A DNA stretch of 64,000 bases from Candidatus Zixiibacteriota bacterium. GTDB taxonomy: Bacteria > Zixibacteria > MSB-5A5 > GN15 > FEB-12. This document shows, piece after piece, positions 28,941 to 37,815 of this stretch. The notes under the pieces are model-generated. The model ran no database searches, was not told the DNA's origin, and saw only the letters and a list, made by a program, of their open reading frames with translations. The stretch is from the NCBI GenBank assembly GCA_024276275.1, contig JAJRXM010000081.1, positions 1 through 64,000 of the forward strand, written 5' to 3'. The translations under genes were made by a program, and so were the position numbers. Positions within the stretch are counted from its first letter, which is position 1. Every line of letters begins with the position of its first letter.

Positions 28941-30100
28941 ATGCCTTTTATCATAAATTGGGTGAAATCCCCCGTGTGAAACATACAACTTTTTATAAAC
29001 CGGACGGTAAGTCTCTTTACCGTGAAGAACTAATTTCTTCAAAAGGATTTTCCGGAATTTATTCAAATGTCTATCATCATCATCTTCCAACTGCTGTTAA
29101 ATCTGTCAAAGAGATAGCTTTGCACAAAGAAACCGGTTGGGCTGAAGCACCTGTTTTATATTACCATTGCTTTTCCGGCAACAAAAAAACAGGTGGTAAT
29201 TTCATAGAAAGCCGTGACGAGTATTTTGTAAATCCAAGTTGTAAAATATCTACCGCCTATGTAACAAAAGATAGCGACGATTTCTACCGCAATGCTTTGG
29301 CTGCCGAATATATTTTTATTCATCACGGAAACGGTGTTTTGCTCTCTCATTGCGGTGCTATTACGTTTTCTGAAGGCGACCAGCTGATTATCCCCCGTGC
29401 GACAACATATCAGTTGAAATTTGATAACTTTGAAAATAATAAAATCCTTATAGTAGAATCAGATACCGCTTATGAACTTCCCAATCATTTTAAGAATGCT
29501 TACGGGCAGATGGAAGAACATGCTCCTTATTGTGAGCGGGATTTTAGACCTCCGACGTTCACGGAGCCAAATACTGATGTAGGTGAATTTCGGATTATTG
29601 TCAAAGCAAAAGAGCGATACTTTGAACATATCGTACCGCATCATCCGTTTGGAGTAGTCGGTTGGGACGGATATTTATACCCGTTTGCCTTTAACATCAA
29701 AGATTATCATCCAAAAGTCGGAAGAATTCATTTACCTCCCCCTGTGCATCTTGCATTTGTAACAGGTGGGTTTATAATTTGTAATTTTGTACCGAGATTG
29801 TACGATTTTCATGATTCTGCAATTCCTGCTCCATATTTTCATTCTAATATTGATTCTGATGAAGTCCTGTACTATGTTGAAGGTGACTTTATGTCTCGCA
29901 AAGGTATCCAAGAAGGGTCATTCACGCTTCATCCGGGCGGACTGCCTCACGGTCCTCAACCGGGAAGAACTGAAGATTCAGTCGGTGCAAAAGAGACAAA
30001 CGAATGGGCAGTAATGATTGACACCTATGCACCTCTTACCCCGACCTCAAATGTAAAAGATACTATTGATAAGGATTATGCTCAATCCTGGTTAGAATAG
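28941..30100 (+). CDS. hmgA: Homogentisate 1,2-dioxygenase, apparent one-base loss just after the start
   Basis: Opens the ring of homogentisate to maleylacetoacetate. The iron site is visible as His and Glu in PYFHSNIDSDEVLYYVEGDF and His in LPHGPQPG; about 385 residues. The natural start appears to be ATG at 28941, preceded by AAAGGAACTATT. From there the frame reads M-P-F-I-I-N, while homologues begin M-P-[F/Y]-Y-H-K-L-G-E-I-P, which is found in the next frame. One extra T in the T4 run at 28946-28949 would join them. The uninterrupted alternative starts at a TTG at 28907 overlapping hpd and gives an atypical N-terminus. The body of the gene is intact. Confidence 0.9.
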
Positions 30101-30118
30101 GGTTCTGCATTATATAAC

Positions 30119-31243
30119 ATGATAAAGATACCGCAGTTTGTAAAAAACTTAAGACCGTATAAAGCAGGCAAACCGATTGATGAGCTTGCCCGCGAGAAAA
30201 ATTTAGTAAAGATTGTAAAGCTCGCATCTAATGAAAACCCTCTCGGTCCCTCACCTAAAGCAGTTGAGGCTATTGAAAAGGCTTTGAAAAATTTAAACCG
30301 ATATACCGACCCTCTCTCGCATGATTTAGTTTTAGCGATAGCGAATAAATATAATATACAACCGAACCATATTATTTGCGGTCACGGTGCCGATGCGTTG
30401 CTTTCTTATATCGTTAATGCATTTACAACTCAATCTGATGAAATAGTTACATCTGAGGGAACCTTTATCGGTATTTATGTTTCAATTCGAAAGTATGGAC
30501 GAAAATTAGTAACGGTTCCATTAAAAGATTATGCTTTTGACCTTGAGGCTATATACAATGCGATAACTGACAAAACGGTAATGATATACCTGGCAAATCC
30601 GAACAATCCGACCGGAACAATGTTTAACCGAGATGAGTTTGAAATGTTCATGGCTAAAGTCCCTAATCATATTATGGTTATTCTCGATGAAGCATATACA
30701 ACTTATGCCGACGATAATCCTCAGTATCCAAATGGTATCCGTTATGATTACGACAATATGGTAGTGACGCGGACGCTTTCTAAAGCTTACGGGTTAGGCG
30801 GTCTTCGTGTCGGTTTTGCAGTCGGGCCTGATGAAGTGATTGAATCTCTTTATAAAATAAAGCTTCCGTTTGAACCCAATCTTTTAGCACAGCACGGTGC
30901 AATAGCGGCACTTGATGACGATGAGTTTCTTATAAAGACGAAAGAACTAAACAGAAAATCACTTACTTTAATAATTCAAGGCTTAGACAAAATTGGCATA
31001 AAACAAGTTCCGACGTATGCAAATTTTATTCTAACTCTTATGCCCTCTGAACAGTTTGCCAAAGAGTTTACTGAGGAATGTATGAATCGCGGTTTGATTT
31101 TACGCCATGTAAATACTTTCGGCATTCCAAACGGTGTACGGATTAATTCAGGAACGATAGAAGAAACTGAATTTGCGCTGGATATTATCGGAAAAGTATA
31201 TAACACCCTTTGTGATAAATACAATGAAAAAGTAAAATTATAA
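30119..31243 (+). CDS. Histidinol-phosphate/aromatic aminotransferase family (likely Tyr/Phe transaminase)
   Basis: A PLP aminotransferase of fold type I, 374 residues, in the HisC family. The start KNLRPYKAGKPIDELAREKN, ASNENPLGPSPKAVEAI, LANPNNPTGTMF and the PLP lysine in TRTLSKAYGLGGLRVGFAV are clear. HisC-family enzymes often accept aromatic amino acids. With hpd, hmgA and phhA around it and no his genes nearby, its job is most likely tyrosine to 4-hydroxyphenylpyruvate. A true histidine-biosynthetic role cannot be excluded from sequence. Confidence 0.88.
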   Translation: MIKIPQFVKNLRPYKAGKPIDELAREKNLVKIVKLASNENPLGPSPKAVEAIEKALKNLNRYTDPLSHDLVLAIANKYNIQPNHIICGHGADALLSYIVNAFTTQSDEIVTSEGTFIGIYVSIRKYGRKLVTVPLKDYAFDLEAIYNAITDKTVMIYLANPNNPTGTMFNRDEFEMFMAKVPNHIMVILDEAYTTYADDNPQYPNGIRYDYDNMVVTRTLSKAYGLGGLRVGFAVGPDEVIESLYKIKLPFEPNLLAQHGAIAALDDDEFLIKTKELNRKSLTLIIQGLDKIGIKQVPTYANFILTLMPSEQFAKEFTEECMNRGLILRHVNTFGIPNGVRINSGTIEETEFALDIIGKVYNTLCDKYNEKVKL

Positions 31244-31258
31244 TAAGGATAGAAACTG

Positions 31259-32272
31259 ATGAAATTTGTTTCATTTATAAAAGGACAGGAAGTTCGTGTC
31301 GGATTATATACCAACGACACCGTGTATGATTTAGCCGAAAACGGTAAAGCTATCGGCTTGGCAACTCCCTCGACAATGCTTGAGCTGCTTTGGCATGAAG
31401 AAGCAGGTATGGAAACTGCCCGTAAAATTGAAGATGCAATAAAAGCCGGTAAAACTTCTATAACAGCTGATACTATTACAATGGTTGCTCCTATTCCTAA
31501 TCCTCCCTCATGCAGAGATGCTTATGCATTCCGTCAGCATGTTGCGACTGCCCGCAGAAACCGTGGTGTTGAGATGATACCTGAATTTGATATGTATCCG
31601 ATATTTTATTTCACCAATCATAATGCGATTTATGGAGAAGGTGATGTACTTGTCGAAGATGACCATATGCACAAACTTGACTTTGAACTTGAAGCCGCAA
31701 TAATTGTAGGGAAACGTGGTAAAAACATTTCGGCAAAAGATGCCGACAAATATATAGCTGGTTATACAATCATGAATGATCTCTCTGCCCGCGTATTACA
31801 GATGGAAGAGATGAAACTCAATTTAGGTCCCGCCAAAGGGAAAGATTTTGCAACTGTCATCGGCCCCTGGATGGTTACGCCCGATGAATTAGAACAGTAC
31901 AAAGTTGAAACGGAATTTGGGAACAAATATAATTTACAGATGAAAGCATTCCACAACAGCAAGCAAGTCTCCGAAGGCAATATGAAAGATATGAACTGGA
32001 CTTTTGCAGAAATCTTGGAACGGGCATCCTATGGTACTGAAATATATCCCGGTGATGTTATCGGGTCGGGAACTGTTGGTACAGGTTGTTATCTCGAGTT
32101 AAACGGTACTTGGGCTTTAGAAGCAAAAGCGAAAGGTGAAGAACATACGCCTATATGGCTGCAAAACGGTGACACAATAGATATGACTATTGACGGTTTG
32201 GGAAAGCTTTCTAACAAAATTGTTAAATCTAAAGAAAGTAATTCTATCTTAGCTAAGAAAAAACAGGTCTGA
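31259..32272 (+). CDS. Fumarylacetoacetate hydrolase family protein
   Basis: A 337-residue FAH-fold protein. It would cleave fumarylacetoacetate to fumarate and acetoacetate, the last ring-derived step. The FAH metal site residues appear in YPIFYFTNHNAIYGEGD, LDFELEAAIIVGKRGKNIS (acidic metal ligands) and GYTIMNDLSARVLQMEEMKL. It is shorter than animal FAH (about 420) but typical of the bacterial type in such operons. No maleylacetoacetate isomerase gene is seen, so isomerisation must be done elsewhere or spontaneously. Confidence 0.87.
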   Translation: MKFVSFIKGQEVRVGLYTNDTVYDLAENGKAIGLATPSTMLELLWHEEAGMETARKIEDAIKAGKTSITADTITMVAPIPNPPSCRDAYAFRQHVATARRNRGVEMIPEFDMYPIFYFTNHNAIYGEGDVLVEDDHMHKLDFELEAAIIVGKRGKNISAKDADKYIAGYTIMNDLSARVLQMEEMKLNLGPAKGKDFATVIGPWMVTPDELEQYKVETEFGNKYNLQMKAFHNSKQVSEGNMKDMNWTFAEILERASYGTEIYPGDVIGSGTVGTGCYLELNGTWALEAKAKGEEHTPIWLQNGDTIDMTIDGLGKLSNKIVKSKESNSILAKKKQV

Positions 32273-32280
32273 CTTTAAAC

Positions 32281-33270
32281 ATGGCTTCAGAAGAGAATAA
32301 AAGGTTTATTTCAGTTGACCCTAAAGAAGCGTCAATACCGGAAATTCATAAACTTCTTTTGGGGGGTATCACTCCCCGACCGATAGCCTTGGTTTCGACA
32401 GTTTCAGAAGACGGTATTAATAATCTTTCACCTTTTTCATTTTATAATGCTTTTGGAGCCAACCCTCCTATTATAGTATTCTCCCCTGCCCGCCGAGGTC
32501 GTGACGGCAGCACAAAAGATACCCTGAATAATTTACATCAAATAAAAGAGTGTGTAGTGCAGGCAGTTTCGTACGAAATGGTACAACAGGTAAGTTTAGC
32601 TTCTACAGAATACGATGCCGATACAGACGAGTTTGTCAAAAGTGGCTTAACAGCTATCGATTCCGATATTGTAAAACCGAAACGAGTTTTAGAATCACCC
32701 TTTCAAATGGAATGTGTAGTACAACAGATTATTCCATTAGGCGAAAATAAAGGATCCGGCAACTTGGTAATTTGCGAAGTTGTCAAAATTCATGTTGATG
32801 AAACTATAATGCAAGATGGTGTTATTGAACCGAATCTCATACGCCTTGTCGGTAGAAGTTCGGCAAACTATTATACAAAAGCATTTGATTGTTCCATGTT
32901 TGAAATTGAAAAACCAATTTCGACAATAGGCATCGGTATTGATTCGCTACCTGATTTTATAAAACATTCTAAAAACCTGACCGGTAACGAACTCGGAAAG
33001 TTAGGCAATATAGAATTGCTACCGTTGGAGACTGAAATAAAATCATTTATTACTTCGTATAAAAATCAGAAAATTAACATAAATGATATCCCCAAGTTGC
33101 TCAACGGAACTGATTATCACGCTGTTTATGCTGCCGGAGTTGCTATAAATCACGAGGACAAAGTAAACAGCAAGCGTATAATTGAAATTTCCGCAAAAAA
33201 AGCACTAGAGCAAAACGATAACGCATTTGCCATACTTGCCCTGCTTTCCACAACTTTGATAGATAATTAA
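32281..33270 (+). CDS. Flavin reductase-like FMN-binding split-barrel protein
   Basis: A 329-residue protein with an N-terminal flavin-reductase-like domain (about residues 20-210). It has GGITPRPIALVSTVSEDGINNLSPFSFYNAF and PIIVFSPARRGRDGSTKDTLNN, the usual FMN-binding loops. About 100 residues of helical C-terminal extension follow, of unknown role. Homologues with this architecture accompany phenylalanine/tyrosine degradation genes in FCB bacteria, to my knowledge without an assigned step. It lies between the FAH and acetoacetyl-CoA synthetase genes with 8-12 bp gaps, so it is co-transcribed. Confidence 0.78.
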   Translation: MASEENKRFISVDPKEASIPEIHKLLLGGITPRPIALVSTVSEDGINNLSPFSFYNAFGANPPIIVFSPARRGRDGSTKDTLNNLHQIKECVVQAVSYEMVQQVSLASTEYDADTDEFVKSGLTAIDSDIVKPKRVLESPFQMECVVQQIIPLGENKGSGNLVICEVVKIHVDETIMQDGVIEPNLIRLVGRSSANYYTKAFDCSMFEIEKPISTIGIGIDSLPDFIKHSKNLTGNELGKLGNIELLPLETEIKSFITSYKNQKININDIPKLLNGTDYHAVYAAGVAINHEDKVNSKRIIEISAKKALEQNDNAFAILALLSTTLIDN

Positions 33271-33282
33271 CGGAGAATCATT

Positions 33283-35229
33283 GTGTCTCACAATGCTCAT
33301 AAGTTACTCTGGACACCCTCTGCCGAACGAAAACAAAACTCCAATTTACAGTTGTTTATGCAGTATATTTCCGAGAACTATCAACTGACATTTTTAAGCT
33401 ATAATGAACTCTATCAATGGTCAATTACAGATTCCTCTTTATTTTGGGAAACTCTTTGGAAGTTTACAAATGTAAAAGCATCTCAAAAGTTTACATCTGT
33501 CTTAGAGCGAGATACAATTAGAAGTGCTGTTTGGTTTTCTGATGCACAACTAAACTTTGCTGAAAATCTTCTGCGATATAAAAATGACAATACTGCAATA
33601 ATTTTCCAAACTGAAGACAAAGAAGCTATATCAATAACATATTCTGAATTGCACAAACAAGTTGCATCAGTTGCTTCGGCACTAAAAAAAGCAGGTGTCA
33701 AAAAAAATGATAGAGTTGCTGCATTTATCACAAACTGCCCTGAAGCAATTATAGGAATGCTCGCGACAGCCTCGATTGGAGCCGTTTGGTCATCATGTTC
33801 TCCTGATTTCGGTTACCAAGGAGTCCTTGATCGATTTGGTCAAATAAAACCAAAAATTCTTTTTGCGGTAAACGGTTATAGTTATAACGGGAAAAAATTC
33901 TATTCAAATAATGTGATTGAACATTTAGCGAATTCAATTAATCAAATCGAAAAAATTGTCATTATTGATTCAATCAATTCAGTTAGTTCGTTAAACCATC
34001 CCAATATTGTACCATGGGATAAGTTTATAGACAAAAGTGCAACCGAATTATCATTTGCACAACTCCCTTTTGACCACCCTTTGTATATTATGTATTCATC
34101 AGGTACAACCGGTAAACCAAAATGCATTGTACATGGTGCAGGCGGAACATTACTGCAGCATCTGAAAGAATTAATCTTACACACAGACCTCAAGGAAAAT
34201 GATGTTATTACTTATTTCACGACCTGCGGTTGGATGATGTGGAATTGGTTAGTTTCATCATTAGCAGTAGGTGCGACTATTTATCTGTATGACGGGTCCC
34301 CTTCGTATCCGAACTTATCTGTGCTCTTTAGAGCTATAGAAAAACATAAGATACATGTTTTTGGAACATCACCTAAATTTCTTTCCGCATGTGAAGCCCG
34401 AAGAATTAAACCTAACAAAAAATATAATTTAGATTCTCTGAAAACAATTCTTTCTACGGGAGCACCTCTCTCAGAACAGAATTTTGAATATGTATATAGA
34501 GATATAAAGCAAGATGTTCAGCTATCCTCTATATCAGGCGGGACAGACATAATTTCATGTTTTCTTCTCGGTAATCCTCTGCTGCCTGTCTATTCCGGTG
34601 AACTGCAATGCCGAGGCTTAGGAATAAAAGTCGAGATGAAAACAGATGAAACTGAACCTACTAAAAACAGAATCGGTGAACTTATCTGTTCGGCTCCTTT
34701 TCCGTCAAGACCTATTTATTTTTGGAATGACGAAAATGGACAGAAATATAAAGAAGCTTATTTTTTAGAATCAGAATTATATTGGCAACATGGTGATTAT
34801 ATAGAAATCAATGAACGAGGTGGAGCTGTGATACATGGTCGCTCGGATGCGACCTTAAACCCGGGGGGAGTACGAATAGGTACTGCGGAAATATACGGAC
34901 CGGTCGAGTCTCTTGAAGAAGTCGAAGAAGCTATTGTAATCGGAAAACAGATAAACAATGACACGCAAATAATTTTATTTGTTGTGCTTTCAAACGGATT
35001 ATCCTTAACTCGTGAATTAAAACAAAAGATTAAAAAAAGTTTGAAAACTAATTGCTCTCCCCGTCATGTACCTTCTGACATTTTTCAAGTTACCGATATC
35101 CCTAGAACTATCAGCGGAAAAAAGGTTGAAATAGCAGTGCGGAAAATACTGCATGGCGAAGAAGTTACTAACAAAGATGCACTAGCTAATCCTGAGTCAT
35201 TGGAGCAGTATCATACATTTTTCTCATAA
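33283..35229 (+). CDS. aacS: Acetoacetyl-CoA synthetase
   Basis: An acyl-adenylate-forming ligase of 648 residues that activates the acetoacetate released by FAH to acetoacetyl-CoA. The family start LWTPSAERKQNSNLQLFMQY, the P-loop-like YSSGTTGKPKCIVHGAGGTL, and GWMMWNWLVSSLAVGA are hallmarks. So are the C-terminal GRSDATLNPGGVRIGTAEIY and PRTISGKKVEIAVRKIL with the catalytic lysine. It starts with GTG at 33283, preceded by CGGAGAATCATT. Its presence completes the route from aromatic amino acid to central metabolism. Confidence 0.92.
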   Translation: MSHNAHKLLWTPSAERKQNSNLQLFMQYISENYQLTFLSYNELYQWSITDSSLFWETLWKFTNVKASQKFTSVLERDTIRSAVWFSDAQLNFAENLLRYKNDNTAIIFQTEDKEAISITYSELHKQVASVASALKKAGVKKNDRVAAFITNCPEAIIGMLATASIGAVWSSCSPDFGYQGVLDRFGQIKPKILFAVNGYSYNGKKFYSNNVIEHLANSINQIEKIVIIDSINSVSSLNHPNIVPWDKFIDKSATELSFAQLPFDHPLYIMYSSGTTGKPKCIVHGAGGTLLQHLKELILHTDLKENDVITYFTTCGWMMWNWLVSSLAVGATIYLYDGSPSYPNLSVLFRAIEKHKIHVFGTSPKFLSACEARRIKPNKKYNLDSLKTILSTGAPLSEQNFEYVYRDIKQDVQLSSISGGTDIISCFLLGNPLLPVYSGELQCRGLGIKVEMKTDETEPTKNRIGELICSAPFPSRPIYFWNDENGQKYKEAYFLESELYWQHGDYIEINERGGAVIHGRSDATLNPGGVRIGTAEIYGPVESLEEVEEAIVIGKQINNDTQIILFVVLSNGLSLTRELKQKIKKSLKTNCSPRHVPSDIFQVTDIPRTISGKKVEIAVRKILHGEEVTNKDALANPESLEQYHTFFS

Positions 35230-35320
35230 AGAAATTATTGCTTTTAAATTGAAAATTTGAGTATATTACATAGTAGATTATTTTGGTACAGATTCCTGAA
35301 TCACACTTGGAGAACATAAA

Positions 35321-37141
35321 ATGAACGGAAACCAATCTTCGCCCGGTCACTCACTTGAAAACCGTGAAAAGTCAGATTTTTTTAAACGGTTACATCAAAA
35401 CCCTGCTATTAAAAATCTCCCACAACATTTATATCAGTTTATTGTAGACCAAAACTACACTGCATATACTCCGATAGATCATTCGGTTTGGCGGTATGTT
35501 CTTCGTCAAAATCATCGTTTTTTAATTGAACATGCTCATGAGATTTATTTTGAAGGTCTTGAAAAAACCGGACTTAAAATAGAGGCTATCCCCTCTATCG
35601 AAGAAATGAATGAGATATTATCTAAAATAGGATGGGGAGCTGTATCTGTGGACGGTTTTATTCCTCCTGCTGCGTTTATGGAATTTCAACAGCATCGGGT
35701 TTTAGTTATCGCTGCTGATATGCGACAGATAAAGCATATAGAATATACTCCGAGTCCTGATATTATTCACGAAGCCGCCGGACATGCCCCGGTAATTGCT
35801 GACCAAGAATATGCTGAGTATTTACGTCGTTTTGGAGAAATCGGTGCAAAAGCAATGTCATCGAAAAAAGATTTCGAACTTTATGAAGCGATACGAAAAC
35901 TTTCAATTTTAAAAGAGACCCCCGGTGCCTTACAAAAAGATATTGATGCTCTAGAAAAAGATTTACTATACAAACAGGAGCACCTTGGTGAACCGTCTGA
36001 AATGGCACGATTAACCAGGTTACATTGGTGGACTGTCGAGTATGGTCTTGTAGGAACTTTGGAGTCACCCAAAATTTATGGTGCGGGGATTTTATCTTCG
36101 ATAGGAGAGGCATCGACCTGTTTGACCGATGCGGTCAAAAAGATTCAATATGATTTATCTACTCAGGAATATGCTTTTGATATTACTACTAAACAACCTC
36201 ACTTGTTTGTAACTGATAATTTCAAAACACTTATTAATGTCTTGGAAGAGTTTGCCGATCAGATGGCTTTTCGTGTTGGTGGACTTCAAGGAATAAAACA
36301 AGCTGTTGAGTCCGAAAACACATCTACGATTGCGTATAGCTCGGGCTTGCAAGTATCCGGCATATGCACTGACTTTCTCGTTGACAATTCGGACAATCCT
36401 ATATTCGTCAAAACTACCGGAAAAACAAACCTTTCGATTGGTTATAAAGAACTAAAAGGGCATTCCATTGAGTACCACAAAGACGGTTTCAGTTCACCGA
36501 TTGGGCAACTAAAAGAATCTACAAAACCTTTTGAAGATTTCAACAATAACGATTTGGAACAATTTAAAATTATAATAAATACTAAAGCACGTCTTGAATT
36601 TGAGTCCGGCATTATTGTAAACGGTTTATGTACTCAGATTACTTATAATGATAAAAAACCTATTCTTATAACATTCAGAGATTGTACGGTTACTTACGGG
36701 GATGAATTGTTATTCGACCCGTCGTGGGGTACGTATGACATGGCTATCGGGTCAAACATTTGTTCGGTTTTTTCAGGTGCTGCCGACAAAGATGCTTATG
36801 AACAGCCTACTACAATTTCAAAAACCCGAGTTATTAAAGTTTCGTATACCGAAAAAGATAAAGCCTTGCACAGATTATATCAATTAGTTCGTGACTATAG
36901 AAACGGTAATAATGATACATCTGTTCTTGAAAATGTGTGGGATGCCTTAATAAAAGAGCATGATTATGATTGGTTATTAGCAGTTGAATTACTTGAAATA
37001 ATAGTAGAGGAAAAAGTATTAACTGACTTAGAGCCTAAAATTCGTAAGTTTTTAATTCAGAAGGCAAAAGATAATAAAGAATTGCATAAACTAATTTATG
37101 ACGGAATAGATTTAGCGAGTAATCCTCTAAAAGTCATGTAA
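35321..37141 (+). CDS. phhA: Pterin-dependent aromatic amino acid hydroxylase (phenylalanine 4-monooxygenase), long form
   Basis: A 606-residue enzyme that would hydroxylate phenylalanine to tyrosine with O2 and a tetrahydropterin. The 2-His-1-Glu iron triad is His150 and His155 in PDIIHEAAGHAPV and Glu240 in HWWTVEYGLVGTL. Canonical enzymes have about 40 residues between the second His and the Glu; here there are 85, with a charged helical insertion. The region from about residue 330 to 606 is a C-terminal extension with no recognised domain. This long form occurs in other FCB bacteria. The gene is 91 bp after aacS and may have its own promoter. Its 3' end overlaps the convergent SDR gene by 15 bp. 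Confidence 0.9.
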   Translation: MNGNQSSPGHSLENREKSDFFKRLHQNPAIKNLPQHLYQFIVDQNYTAYTPIDHSVWRYVLRQNHRFLIEHAHEIYFEGLEKTGLKIEAIPSIEEMNEILSKIGWGAVSVDGFIPPAAFMEFQQHRVLVIAADMRQIKHIEYTPSPDIIHEAAGHAPVIADQEYAEYLRRFGEIGAKAMSSKKDFELYEAIRKLSILKETPGALQKDIDALEKDLLYKQEHLGEPSEMARLTRLHWWTVEYGLVGTLESPKIYGAGILSSIGEASTCLTDAVKKIQYDLSTQEYAFDITTKQPHLFVTDNFKTLINVLEEFADQMAFRVGGLQGIKQAVESENTSTIAYSSGLQVSGICTDFLVDNSDNPIFVKTTGKTNLSIGYKELKGHSIEYHKDGFSSPIGQLKESTKPFEDFNNNDLEQFKIIINTKARLEFESGIIVNGLCTQITYNDKKPILITFRDCTVTYGDELLFDPSWGTYDMAIGSNICSVFSGAADKDAYEQPTTISKTRVIKVSYTEKDKALHRLYQLVRDYRNGNNDTSVLENVWDALIKEHDYDWLLAVELLEIIVEEKVLTDLEPKIRKFLIQKAKDNKELHKLIYDGIDLASNPLKVM

Positions 37142-37813
37142 GTTCCTCAAAATAATATCCTCGATAACTGTACCACTAGGCTGTGCTACTGATGTATAGA
37201 TAAGTTCAGCAACAGATTCAGGTGACATCATTTCACTTAGGTTCTGTTCGCCGGGTACAGAATTCCAAATATCGGTAGCAACTGCACCCGGATAGATATT
37301 TATAACCCGAATATCTTTCTCCCGAAGTTCTTCCCGAATAGATTTCGTAAATCCGTCTAAAGCAAATTTACTCATACAGTATGAACTCCAATTTGGGAAT
37401 CCTTCTTTTGATGCTATCGAAGCTATATTCACAATTGTGGCACCCTTTGGCATTATAGAGTGTAGTTGTTGAATAAGTAAAAAGGGAGCAGTAACATTTA
37501 CATCAAAAGTCTTCTGCCAATTTTCAAGTGTCATTTCAGCAAGAGGTTCAACGACAGCTATCCCGGCATTGTTCACTAATAAATCAAGTTGAGTTATATC
37601 AATACTCTTGGTGAGTGAAAGAACATTTTGAGGGTTTGATAAATCTGCCTCAATAATAACAGGTTCCCCGCCGTTCTTTTTTACGTACTCAGCAGTATCA
37701 TTCAGCATTGGTTTATTGCGTCCGGTAAGAATAATTTTGTTTCCTGAAGCAAATTTACTCGCTATAGCTCTACCTATACCTCTGCTTGCTCCCGTGATAA
37801 GTATTGTTTTCAT
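37127..37813 (-). CDS. Short-chain dehydrogenase/reductase, sepiapterin-reductase-like by context
   Basis: A 228-residue classical SDR. The NADP-binding TGASRGIGRAIA, the NNAG motif (LLVNNAGIAVVEPLAEM), the catalytic Ser in VNIASIAS and YxxxK in YCMSKFALDG are all present. It is the third gene of a folE-PTPS-SDR operon, the gene order expected for GTP to tetrahydrobiopterin, so it probably does the final diketo reduction like sepiapterin reductase. SDR specificity cannot be read from motifs alone; the assignment rests on context. It is convergent with phhA, the presumed user of the cofactor. Confidence 0.82.
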   Translation of the reverse strand: MKTILITGASRGIGRAIASKFASGNKIILTGRNKPMLNDTAEYVKKNGGEPVIIEADLSNPQNVLSLTKSIDITQLDLLVNNAGIAVVEPLAEMTLENWQKTFDVNVTAPFLLIQQLHSIMPKGATIVNIASIASKEGFPNWSSYCMSKFALDGFTKSIREELREKDIRVINIYPGAVATDIWNSVPGEQNLSEMMSPESVAELIYTSVAQPSGTVIEDIILRNLHDF

Positions 37814-37815
37814 TA

